From positions 1 to 15,174 of the forward strand of contig DQVL01000081.1 of the NCBI GenBank assembly GCA_015661745.1: a DNA stretch of 15,174 nucleotides, in the 5' to 3' direction. Below, piece after piece: positions 1 to 6,072 of this stretch. A program made the position numbers and the translations under genes. Source of the stretch: Thermoprotei archaeon. Lineage in GTDB: Archaea; Thermoproteota; Nitrososphaeria; Geothermarchaeales; JDFR-13. Every line of letters begins with the position of its first letter. The stretch's first letter is position 1. The notes below the pieces were generated by a model, which did not search any database, was not told the DNA's origin, and saw nothing but the letters and a program-made list of their open reading frames with translations.

Positions 1-458
1 GTTGTACATGAAGCCATCGAGATTACCTTATGCCTATCTCTATTATATAGATGCTAATTAACATATGGTATAATAGTTAGATCAGCCCCGATAGCCGGCG
101 CAGAAATAACTACTCTATCAACTGATGAGTTTAGATGTAGAGATGCAGATTCCCGATCCCTAAAGAGACCCGTACTCTCCACAACTATATCTACATCAAC
201 ACTATCCCATGGAATCTCAGATGGACTCCTCTTATTAAATACCTTAACCTCTTCTCCATCAACTATTAAAGAATTATCTCTATAACCTATATCACTATTT
301 AATACCCCATGTATACTGTCGTATTTAAGGAGATGAGCCAATATCTTAACATCGGTTAGGTCATTGACAGCCACAACCTCCACATCATCTAAAGACAAAG
401 AATGTCTATATATCATTCTACCTATCCTTCCAAATCCATTAATACCTACTCTCACCAT
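1..458 (-). pseudogene. gap: Glyceraldehyde-3-phosphate dehydrogenase, bacterial (class I) type, interrupted by an in-frame amber codon; continues off the window
   Basis: The intact part encodes about 134 residues of the NAD-binding domain of a phosphorylating GAPDH. It begins MVRVGINGFGRIGR, the Rossmann GxGxxG motif of the bacterial/eukaryotic class, not the archaeal class II enzyme (usually about 340 residues). The frame reaches VVISAPAIGADLTIIPYVN and then meets TAG at 54-56. Past the TAG the same frame goes on as HLYNRDRHKVISMASCTT up to the window edge; the SxASCTT motif carries the catalytic cysteine (codon 6-8). So nothing is shifted: one codon interrupts a conserved gene. I chose the ATG at 456-458 over an upstream Met at 497 because the family starts there and minus-strand AGGTG (466-470) lies 7 nt upstream. 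TAG is the commonest stop codon in this window, so pseudogenisation by a point mutation (for example from CAG, GAG or AAG) is the simplest reading; readthrough or a sequence error are alternatives. The gene is divergent from the pyrE-like gene. Confidence 0.75.
54..56 (-). other. In-frame TAG inside the GAPDH reading frame
   Basis: The minus-strand codon TAG lies between ...IIPYVN and HLYNRDRHK..., 16 codons before the catalytic Cys codon. The family has a variable polar residue at this place, so one base change from CAG, GAG or AAG would explain it. Confidence 0.9.
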
Positions 459-465
459 TTCGAGG

Positions 466-470
466 CACCT
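466..470 (-). promoter_or_regulatory. Shine-Dalgarno that decides the GAPDH start
   Basis: Minus-strand AGGTG lies 7 nt before the ATG at 456-458. It supports that start over the in-frame Met at 497, which would add 13 residues foreign to the family. Confidence 0.55.
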
Positions 471-475
471 GAAAA

Positions 476-492
476 TTACATTAATAATGTAA
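476..492. promoter_or_regulatory. 17-nt palindrome in the divergent GAPDH/pyrE promoter region
   Basis: TTACATTA-A-TAATGTAA is a perfect 8-bp inverted repeat around one central A, in the gap between the two divergent starts (458 and 508). On the plus strand it overlaps the TATA-like ATTAATAATG, placed for a leaderless start near 508. On the minus strand it lies between a TATA-like stretch near 495-503 and the GAPDH start. A regulator bound here could affect both genes. AT-rich palindromes also arise by chance, so the role is inferred. Confidence 0.45.
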
Positions 493-507
493 GACATAAA
501 TTAATGA

Positions 508-1137
508 TTGGGGAGCTATTTGATAGAGTCAGATAAATATCTATTAGCTAAACTAATAACAAAAGGTAAAATATTGAGTATAGGTAAATATAGATTGTCA
601 AATGGTATTGAATCACCATATTATCTAGACTTTACCCTCCTATCATCTAGGATAGACCTCCTAAAGACCCTGATAAATTTAATTGATAAACAATTTTCAA
701 AGTATATAGAATTGGAGGATTCAAATAAGTTAATCGGGGTTCTCGACAAAGGCGCTGCAATCACCATACCACTAGCAATTAAAAAGAATAAACCGTTCGC
801 ACTATACTCACCAGAAAAAAATGAGATATCTGTTGGATTCGTTGATGTATATGACGATATAGTATTAATAGATGATATGCTCAGTACTGGTAACACAGTA
901 AAGAAAATAATTGAATATATGGAGGGTAGGTATGGAGTAAAGATAAGGAAGGTATATATCGCTCTAGATAGGGAGGAGGGAGGGTATCACCTTCTCAGAA
1001 AGATGGGTATACAAGTATATAGATTAGCTAAGATCTCTGATATCATTAAAATACTTCATGATCTCGGCGTATTAACTGATGAGGAATATAGCCTAGTTAT
1101 AGAGCATATTAAAGCTATTGAAAAACAGTACAGCTAG
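508..1137 (+). CDS. pyrE: Orotate phosphoribosyltransferase (type I PRTase)
   Basis: This enzyme would transfer phosphoribose from PRPP to orotate to give OMP, the fifth step of pyrimidine synthesis in the cytoplasm. The 209-residue protein has the N-terminal GxxSPYYLDF segment typical of OPRTases (about 33-42) and the PRPP-binding motif DIVLIDDMLSTGNT (about 117-130) with its paired Asp and the TGNT loop. The flexible catalytic loop between them is short (ALYSPEKNEISVG) and lacks an obvious KxHG segment, so a related PRTase specificity is possible. There is no ATG start. The TTG at 508 fits a leaderless transcript; the TTG at 520 has GGGGAG (510-515) 4 nt ahead and is the alternative. The gene ends TAG directly followed by TAA, and its last 45 nt overlap the convergent DUF92 gene. 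Confidence 0.75.
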   Translation: MGSYLIESDKYLLAKLITKGKILSIGKYRLSNGIESPYYLDFTLLSSRIDLLKTLINLIDKQFSKYIELEDSNKLIGVLDKGAAITIPLAIKKNKPFALYSPEKNEISVGFVDVYDDIVLIDDMLSTGNTVKKIIEYMEGRYGVKIRKVYIALDREEGGYHLLRKMGIQVYRLAKISDIIKILHDLGVLTDEEYSLVIEHIKAIEKQYS

Positions 1138-1881
1138 TAATCCACCCACTAAACTAGATAAAAAATTTACAGTATGATTATTAATCCATTTAAAACCGTT
1201 TAAATAAGTAGTTTCAGAACCACAATGAAGGTTATACTCAACCGTTTTACCACAAACCGAACATCTATATTTCACTTGAAGAAGAGAACCGAGTAGACTA
1301 TCTGATACAGAACTTATGAACCCGCTTAACCATATCGAATTAATAAATACACTATTCCAGCTAAAGTTAATTAATACCGATGATATAAGAGCAAAGGAGT
1401 AGGCTGCTAAAAAACCTCCCAAGAGACCATCAATAGTTACACCTCCAGAAAGCCCCTTATCAACTATCTTCTTCGGACTTGTTATTAACCTCGGTTTATC
1501 ACCCAGGTATATACCAACTTCAGTGGAGACTGTATCACTAAACATAGCATTTAATGAACCAAGATAGAATATAGCCGGCGTTATCTTATCAGGTGAAAAT
1601 GGGAGAATAGCTATTGAGAGGGCTGGCCAGAATCCATTAGCCAATACATTATACCATGTCCTCAATGCAGATCTAGTGTTCTCAACAAGTTTAGCCATGA
1701 AACTACCAACTATAAGGAATATAAGTAAAAGTATGAAATAACCCCAACCACCTATAAAGAGAACAATCGCTCCTATAGCTAATGATAGGATAAGGGCGTT
1801 CCCATCTAAAAATTTATTTACATATACAAAGGCGGTTATACCAAGCAATACAATTGATTTAATAATAAAATCTTCATACAT
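1093..1881 (-). CDS. DUF92/TMEM19-family integral membrane protein
   Basis: This hydrophobic protein of about 262 residues has some six to seven membrane segments. It carries the DUF92 hallmarks in order: a GSxxAKxxxxxR stretch followed by NVLANGFWPAL, then NAMFSDTVSTEVG, then PKKIVDKGLSGGVTIDGLLGG, then VSDSLLGSLLQVKYRC and finally HCG...WINNHTVNFLSS. The only well-studied relatives are plant and cyanobacterial VTE6 proteins, which phosphorylate phytyl phosphate. A role in isoprenoid-phosphate (lipid) metabolism is therefore a reasonable inference for an archaeon, not a demonstrated one. A CxxC and a later HCG in the C-terminal third could bind a metal or form a disulfide. The first in-frame start is TTG at 1884, but ATG at 1879-1881 is better. 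TATA-like ATTTAATAG near 1906-1913 sits about 28 nt upstream, within the end of the preceding HTH gene's spacer. The 3' end overlaps pyrE. Confidence 0.8.
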   Translation of the reverse strand: MYEDFIIKSIVLLGITAFVYVNKFLDGNALILSLAIGAIVLFIGGWGYFILLLIFLIVGSFMAKLVENTRSALRTWYNVLANGFWPALSIAILPFSPDKITPAIFYLGSLNAMFSDTVSTEVGIYLGDKPRLITSPKKIVDKGLSGGVTIDGLLGGFLAAYSFALISSVLINFSWNSVFINSIWLSGFISSVSDSLLGSLLQVKYRCSVCGKTVEYNLHCGSETTYLNGFKWINNHTVNFLSSLVGGLLAVLFFNSFNMLYN

Positions 1882-1917
1882 CAAAAAAATGTAGTGTAAG
1901 GGATACTATTAAATCAA

Positions 1918-2646
1918 CTACTCCCTATGGAATTTATCTAGTATTTCAAGGGATCGTATAATGTCTCTATCAGCCTTTAACCTACATACACCCAATACCA
2001 TATGCTCCTTATCGGCGATTTTAATAGCTAGATCATCTACCTTTTTAGGTCCATGTAGAATAACCATCCTAGGCTTCAACGGATATACCCTCACCGCAAC
2101 CATAGGTGAACGGCCACTCATTACATTCGTGAATAAAAGAGCTCTTTCAGTCGTTCTACCAAATATTTTATAGTAGACAGGTCCACTCATAGACATTATC
2201 GCTGCAAGACTATCAAGCATCGTATAACCATACAACTTTATATCATCTAGATTTTCTGGGCCGACCAAAACCTCGACATCCAATATATCAACATAATTCT
2301 TAGCTGTCAATGGATTAACGAAGTCTCGCATCCTAATAATCTCTCTAGTGAATTCAAGGGATATATCTCCAGTTGTCAACAACGATAATACTTTCCCTCC
2401 CCTTAACATATCAATCTCTATTAAAGAGTCTACATATCTTTTAATAAACCTAGCGCCCGGAGACTTTTCAGGATCGTTCTCATACTCTGAGAGAACAGAT
2501 GATGAGATCTTCATAAATCTCGCCAGCTCCACCTGGGATACCCTGAAGAATTGACGCCACTTCCTTAATGCACCACCTATATCCTCCGCAAAGAGTATAT
2601 CCCCGAATATCCTCTTCTTAATGTCAGCTATGGATTCATCGCTCAT
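1918..2646 (-). CDS. COG1709-type HTH transcriptional regulator (XRE-like helix-turn-helix)
   Basis: The 242-residue protein has an XRE/Cro-type helix-turn-helix at about residues 23-80, seen as IGGALRKWRQFFRVSQVELARFMKISSSVLSEYE followed by GARFIKRYVDSL. The C-terminal domain of about 150 residues (from VNPLTAKNYVDILDVEVL to the end) resembles archaeal proteins grouped as COG1709. This domain may be a ligand or oligomerisation module; no ligand is known to me. It is cytoplasmic and predicted to bind DNA. TATA box TTTAATATA (2666-2674) ends 19 nt before the ATG, so the transcript is probably leaderless and the gene has its own promoter although it follows eS26 closely. The DUF92 gene follows after a short spacer with its own TATA-like sequence. 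Targets are unknown. Confidence 0.75.
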   Translation of the reverse strand: MSDESIADIKKRIFGDILFAEDIGGALRKWRQFFRVSQVELARFMKISSSVLSEYENDPEKSPGARFIKRYVDSLIEIDMLRGGKVLSLLTTGDISLEFTREIIRMRDFVNPLTAKNYVDILDVEVLVGPENLDDIKLYGYTMLDSLAAIMSMSGPVYYKIFGRTTERALLFTNVMSGRSPMVAVRVYPLKPRMVILHGPKKVDDLAIKIADKEHMVLGVCRLKADRDIIRSLEILDKFHRE

Positions 2647-2665
2647 GAGACTTCACATAAAAATT

Positions 2666-2674
2666 TATATTAAA
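2666..2674 (-). promoter_or_regulatory. TATA box of the COG1709 regulator gene
   Basis: Minus-strand TTTAATATA is centred about 24-25 nt upstream of the ATG at 2646. That spacing predicts transcription starting at or next to the start codon (leaderless). The same 9-mer precedes eS26 at 3031-3039. Confidence 0.5.
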
Positions 2675-2707
2675 CTATTAAATAAATTTTGATAAATCTC
2701 CTCTAAT

Positions 2708-2998
2708 CTAGAACTCTTCCCTTGCTATTCTCTCTGAGTAACCACCTATTTTTACTACACCAAAATGTACAGCACATGATACGCAGTAATACTTAACTAT
2801 AGGTGATGACATAACAACCGCTCCTTGTTTCTTGAGTTCTTTAGCCAATTGCGGATCAACAAGTGATAGCCGTCTCTCAACTCTTATGGCTTTGTCTCTA
2901 GGCATACGTTTACCACAGTTTGAACAGTAAATATATTCTTCCCTGCCTTTTCTACCCTTACCCTTCCTCCTCCCCCTATTTTTTCTTTTTACTGGCAT
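2708..2998 (-). CDS. rps26e: Small ribosomal subunit protein eS26
   Basis: This protein is part of the 30S subunit platform, near the mRNA exit and the 3' end of 16S rRNA. It is present in Thermoproteota and eukaryotes but not in bacteria or most euryarchaea, which makes it useful for placing the organism. The basic N-terminus MPVKRKNRGRRKGKG matches the archaeal family. It is followed by a zinc site from CSNC (C25, C28) and CVSC (C72, C75), with RMPRDKAI between. I chose the ATG at 2996-2998 because it gives the conserved N-terminus and has minus-strand GGTG (3005-3008) 6 nt ahead. The ATG at 3008-3010 would add MVLW. A TATA box at 3031-3039 is placed for a transcript starting right at that upstream ATG, so a leaderless start at 3010 remains possible. 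The length is normal. Confidence 0.93.
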   Translation of the reverse strand: MPVKRKNRGRRKGKGRKGREEYIYCSNCGKRMPRDKAIRVERRLSLVDPQLAKELKKQGAVVMSSPIVKYYCVSCAVHFGVVKIGGYSERIAREEF

Positions 2999-3010
2999 CC
3001 AAAGCACCAT

Positions 3011-3244
3011 TCAATATATGTTTCTAATAGTATATTAAACAGTTATAACCCACAAACCTATACAGGAAAATATAATTCCATAGTTAGTTGTTTTATTAGA
3101 TATTATAGACTGTCATATAAATTTTTATTTTAATTCTTCACTAGAGTCAGCTAAAACCACAAGAATATTATATCATCCCAGTAGGTCTAATAATTGCTTT
3201 TCTAAATCCTTCCCTAAATTATTATATGTTTTACATTATTGAGG
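3011..3244. other. Intergenic region between the DUF4430 gene and eS26
   Basis: This is 234 bases of very AT-rich sequence. Apart from the eS26 promoter at its left end I see no open frame of note, no convincing C/D-box pair, no repeat and no strong terminator hairpin. T-rich runs on the plus strand (about 3118-3135) are on the wrong strand to end the minus-strand transcript. Confidence 0.5.
3031..3039 (-). promoter_or_regulatory. TATA box of the eS26 gene
   Basis: Minus-strand TTTAATATA ends 20 nt before the ATG at 3010, so transcription should start around 3010. The resulting mRNA would be leaderless for that ATG, or would have a 12-nt leader carrying GGTG for the ATG at 2998. Confidence 0.5.
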
Positions 3245-3841
3245 CTACCAAGTCACCTCCTCATATCGCCACTCTACAAGATCGCCACCATATACCTTAC
3301 TTTGCATAGCTCCATAGGCACTAGGCTCGGTATTTACATATAAGAGCCAGTATAATCCTGATCTGTCACCAGTCTGTTGCCCACACACCCCTCCTATACA
3401 GTTTATAAATACATCATTAAACTCTGGATACTCTGTATAATCCAGTGATAACCCAGTTGCAACTAGTAGATCGAAAACAGTGTTATTCTCATCTATAACT
3501 ACCAAGAATTTATAGAATAATCTGGTTCCATTCCCAAAGTCAATAACTATATTTACATATCCACCTCTAAGCAACGCTGATAATTTATTTAGTGCCTCGC
3601 TATAATTTTGGAGGAGCTCTTGATATGAAGAATTTATATTACTAAGTGTACCCCTCAGGTTAGATACAACGTTCTGAAGATCATCTATTGTACCTTGATA
3701 TTCATTAACTGTATTCTCTAGTTCAATATACTTCCTATCAATATCTATGTATAGACTATAGTAGTAGGCTAATGCGGTGGTTGAGGCAACTGACCAAATC
3801 ATAAAAGACACGAGTAAAATCTTGATAAGCCTGTTATCCAT
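3245..3841 (-). CDS. Membrane-anchored coiled-coil DUF4430 protein (transcobalamin-like C-terminal domain)
   Basis: The start MDNRLIKILLVSFMIWSVAS gives an N-terminal membrane helix (about 5-25). Next comes a predicted coiled coil of about 60 residues (IELENTVNEYQGTIDDLQN... to about 85) and then a DUF4430 domain to the end (about residue 198). That domain shows the family signature: FDLLVATGLSLDYTEY, two cysteines in INCIGGVCGQ, GLYWLLYVNTEPSAYGA, and GDLVEWRY. DUF4430 is related to the cobalamin-binding domain of transcobalamin and intrinsic factor and is found next to ECF vitamin transporters. Here it overlaps the upstream ECF S gene by 8 nt. I infer a protein held on the outer face of the membrane by a stalk that hands a corrinoid to the S component. 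The ATG at 3839-3841 has minus-strand GAGAGGTG (3848-3855) 6 nt ahead, so I prefer it to the GTG at 3850. Substrate is not proven. Confidence 0.75.
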   Translation of the reverse strand: MDNRLIKILLVSFMIWSVASTTALAYYYSLYIDIDRKYIELENTVNEYQGTIDDLQNVVSNLRGTLSNINSSYQELLQNYSEALNKLSALLRGGYVNIVIDFGNGTRLFYKFLVVIDENNTVFDLLVATGLSLDYTEYPEFNDVFINCIGGVCGQQTGDRSGLYWLLYVNTEPSAYGAMQSKVYGGDLVEWRYEEVTW

Positions 3842-4358
3842 GTATAACACCTCTCAAACCAAATCTATCAACCAATTTTATAAGGGATATAAATAGGAGA
3901 CTAGATGTAAACTCATGTACAGGACCCATTGGATATGGGATCCCGAGAAAGAAGATCGGTAAAAACAGGTTTAATATAGCTACAATGGGTGGAACTCCGA
4001 AGAAGAGCATTGGAAAAATGCTTGTACCAATATCGTATATAAGTACAGCGATATAGCTAAGAACAAAGATTATAACCTTGTCTCTCGACACTCTATATAT
4101 TAAGGAGCCCGTGACACCCACCAACCCCATAAAGAAGGAGGTAAATAATGTCCATGGACCTATTCCTATATAAATATCGGATATCAACATACTAAGTAAG
4201 CCCACCACAAACCCAGTATATGCATTCCCCAGATACCCAGCCAATAACGTAAGGGGGGCAACAGGTGCTATATTAGGTAGTATAGTCATCGATAAACGTC
4301 CAACAACAGCCATCGACGTAAAAACTGATATATATGCAACCATTCTCGACTTGTTCAT
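3834..4358 (-). CDS. ECF transporter S (substrate-binding) component, probably for cobalamin or a related vitamin
   Basis: This membrane protein of 174 residues has five to six hydrophobic segments and the features of energy-coupling-factor S components: the AYISVFTSMAVVGR first helix, then LPNIAPVAPLTLLAGYLGNAYTGFVVGLLSMLISDIYIGIGPWTLFTS. S components bind a vitamin or metal and work with a shared EcfT/EcfA module, which is not in this window. Substrate is inferred from the partner: the next gene encodes a DUF4430 protein, a domain linked to corrinoid binding. Riboflavin, queuosine precursor or another small ligand cannot be excluded from sequence alone. The ATG at 4356-4358 is preceded by a very short leader. 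A TATA-like TTTATATTT near 4390-4398 and a perfect 31-nt palindrome (4366-4396) suggest tight regulation. It is one of four genes here ending in TAA. Confidence 0.75.
   Translation of the reverse strand: MNKSRMVAYISVFTSMAVVGRLSMTILPNIAPVAPLTLLAGYLGNAYTGFVVGLLSMLISDIYIGIGPWTLFTSFFMGLVGVTGSLIYRVSRDKVIIFVLSYIAVLIYDIGTSIFPMLFFGVPPIVAILNLFLPIFFLGIPYPMGPVHEFTSSLLFISLIKLVDRFGLRGVIHG
3848..3855 (-). promoter_or_regulatory. Strong Shine-Dalgarno of the DUF4430 gene
   Basis: Minus-strand GAGAGGTG lies inside the end of the ECF S gene, 6 nt before the ATG at 3839-3841. It fixes the start and suggests translational coupling between the two genes. Confidence 0.7.
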
Positions 4359-4365
4359 TCCCTAC

Positions 4366-4396
4366 TTATATTTAGGATATAATATCCTAAATATAA
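4366..4396. promoter_or_regulatory. Perfect 15-bp inverted repeat (operator candidate) over the ECF S promoter
   Basis: The left arm TTATATTTAGGATAT (4366-4380) and right arm ATATCCTAAATATAA (4382-4396) are exact reverse complements around one A at 4381. The repeat begins 8 nt before the ECF S start codon. It runs from the minus-strand TATA-like box (about 4390-4398) through the expected transcription start. A dimeric repressor bound here would block that promoter. It is 52 nt from the divergent DUF72 start, upstream of that gene's own TATA-like sequence, so it probably acts mainly on the ECF operon. Confidence 0.65.
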
Positions 4397-4448
4397 AACC
4401 AATATTATAATATTGAATATGATGTGCCTACAATATAGATTTTAGAAT

Positions 4449-5162
4449 ATGATCAAGATTGGGATATGCGGATTCTCAACATCAAAGAGGAAGATCTATA
4501 GTAAATTAAAGCTTTTAGAGATACAGAAGTCGTTCTATCAACCTGGGCAGATAGAAACATATATTAGATGGAGGAATGAAGCACCTAAAGATTTTGAATT
4601 CACTGTTAAGGCATGGCAGGGATTAACCCATGATATAAAGAGCCCTACATGGAGGAGATTTAAAGGGAGCTTATATGGAGAACCTAGTAATTATGGGGGT
4701 CTTAGACTGAATAACGAGACTAGATATGCAATCAAGAAATCCATAGAGATATGTAGAGCTGTTGGCTCCTCCAAACTCGTTATACAGCTTCCACCTAAGC
4801 TTGAATGGAGGGAATATATGATTGACACTCTAAAATATATATCTCAATATGGATATACGATATGCCTAGAACCTAGGAATAAATCATGGTTCACAGGGAA
4901 TGTTCAAGAAATTCTGAGAAGACTTGAAATTGTATTTGTAACTGACCCATTTAAAGATGGGATTATAGATCTAAATAACGACTTGATATATCTACGTTTA
5001 CATGGTATAGGAGGATATAGATATCGATATACAGAGAACGATTTAAAAAGGCTGATTCAGATGGTAAATAAATACATCGATAGAGACATATACATCCTAT
5101 TCAACAATGTATATATGTATGAAGATGCATTAACCCTCTTAAATCTAGTTAGAGAGGCATAG
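4449..5162 (+). CDS. DUF72 family protein (YecE-like, COG1801)
   Basis: This cytoplasmic protein of 237 residues belongs to the DUF72 family, a TIM-barrel fold of unknown biochemical role. The family features are: IGICGFS at the start; LEIQKSFYQPGQIETYIRWRNEAPKDFEFTVKAW (about 23-56), where the family usually has E-x-xxTFY and FxFxxK; LVIQLPPKLEW; ICLEPRNKSWF; LIYLRLHGIGGYRYRY; and YILFNNVYMYEDAL near the C-terminus. Length is normal for the family. ATG at 4449 has no clear Shine-Dalgarno. A TATA-like run around 4403-4412 would give a leader of roughly 15-20 nt. The gene ends TAG followed at once by TAA, and its last 18 nt overlap the convergent NAD(P)HX-dehydratase-like gene. I do not assign a function. 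Confidence 0.85.
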   Translation: MIKIGICGFSTSKRKIYSKLKLLEIQKSFYQPGQIETYIRWRNEAPKDFEFTVKAWQGLTHDIKSPTWRRFKGSLYGEPSNYGGLRLNNETRYAIKKSIEICRAVGSSKLVIQLPPKLEWREYMIDTLKYISQYGYTICLEPRNKSWFTGNVQEILRRLEIVFVTDPFKDGIIDLNNDLIYLRLHGIGGYRYRYTENDLKRLIQMVNKYIDRDIYILFNNVYMYEDALTLLNLVREA

Positions 5163-6023
5163 TAACTTAAGTGTATCCTTGACCCCCGATATGAGGTCTT
5201 CAATCTCCCAATGTAAACACACATTTTCAGATATGTTTTCAAGCGTTTTCATAAATGTATATTGAGAGAGAACAACCGCCTTCTCAATGTCATGAGTGTA
5301 TGCAAGAAAACCTGATAAGAGACCTGTATATACATATAGAGAGCCATATCTAGTAGGTTGAATAGTAGAATATCTAAAGTGGTAGCTGGGATTAATATTC
5401 TTATCAAAAAAATATATTCCATCAAGAAGTTTAGCGACGACTCTATATCTACCATTTGAAAAACCACCAACATCATCTAAAGAGATATTTTCAACACCTA
5501 GAAACTGTTTCAATTCACCCTCATGGGGAGAGATAATAATCCTATTCCAGTCAAGTTCCAAATCAAGAACCTCCGGATATAACGACCCAGAATCAAGTAG
5601 AAGTAGAGAACCTTCAAAACTTGATAATTCTTCAATTAGCTTAGAAACATATTTTTTATAACCCGCCATACCAGGACCTATATGAAATACATCCGCGTTG
5701 ATACGTCTTCTCTTAACATACTTTATAATTTTATTGACAACACCCTTGGTAATCTTGAAGTCAGGCATGAATATAGGTGATATAGATATAGAGGGGAACC
5801 CCCTAATCCTAGCATGTCTCTCCGGAATAACTAGATATATAGAGTCTAGTGACAGTTTAGCTGCAGTCAAAGCGGATATCATAGGTGGGTTCATATTAAG
5901 GTAACTTCCACCAATAATGGCAAGCCTCCCGAGATCACCAAACTCTCTCCCAACACCTGGTCTAGGGAGAAGACCTCTAACCATATCTAAATTCATTTTA
6001 GAAATATCTAGTGGGGCATCCAT
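5145..6023 (-). CDS. ADP-dependent NAD(P)HX dehydratase-like protein (YjeF C-terminal/ribokinase fold) lacking the GSGD motif
   Basis: NnrD proteins repair hydrated NADH and NADPH using ADP in archaea and bacteria. This 292-residue protein has the family layout: RPGVGREFGDLGRLAIIGGSYLN (about 21-43), AALTAAKLSLDSIYLVIPE-like segment (about 50-68), IGPGMAGYKKY (115-125), LLLDSGSL (141-148), and SPHEGEL (165-171, the usual TPHxGE). The expected anion-hole/catalytic GSGD is aligned with GSLY (227-230) in TRYGSLYVYTGLLSGFLA, so the catalytic Asp is replaced by Tyr. The usual KGxxTxI strand is also hard to find. It is a stand-alone C-terminal domain; many archaea have it fused to the NnrE epimerase. 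It may be an inactive or repurposed paralogue. The ATG at 6021-6023 is 49 bp from the divergent proS start. Confidence 0.7.
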   Translation of the reverse strand: MDAPLDISKMNLDMVRGLLPRPGVGREFGDLGRLAIIGGSYLNMNPPMISALTAAKLSLDSIYLVIPERHARIRGFPSISISPIFMPDFKITKGVVNKIIKYVKRRRINADVFHIGPGMAGYKKYVSKLIEELSSFEGSLLLLDSGSLYPEVLDLELDWNRIIISPHEGELKQFLGVENISLDDVGGFSNGRYRVVAKLLDGIYFFDKNINPSYHFRYSTIQPTRYGSLYVYTGLLSGFLAYTHDIEKAVVLSQYTFMKTLENISENVCLHWEIEDLISGVKDTLKLLCLSN

Positions 6024-6072
6024 TATAGAATAAATATAGGAGTTACAACCATCTAAATATTTTTGAAAAGAG

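Noticed and set aside
1..458. Pyrrolysine decoding as the explanation for the TAG in GAPDH
   Set aside because: TAG ends most genes in this window, often where readthrough would add tails or meets a TAA at once. Global recoding does not fit; I keep only the chance of local readthrough.
3011..3244. C/D-box sRNA in the gap between DUF4430 and eS26
   Set aside because: A GGATGATA and a CTGA occur about 30 nt apart on the minus strand, but the first does not match RUGAUGA and there are no internal D' and C' boxes.
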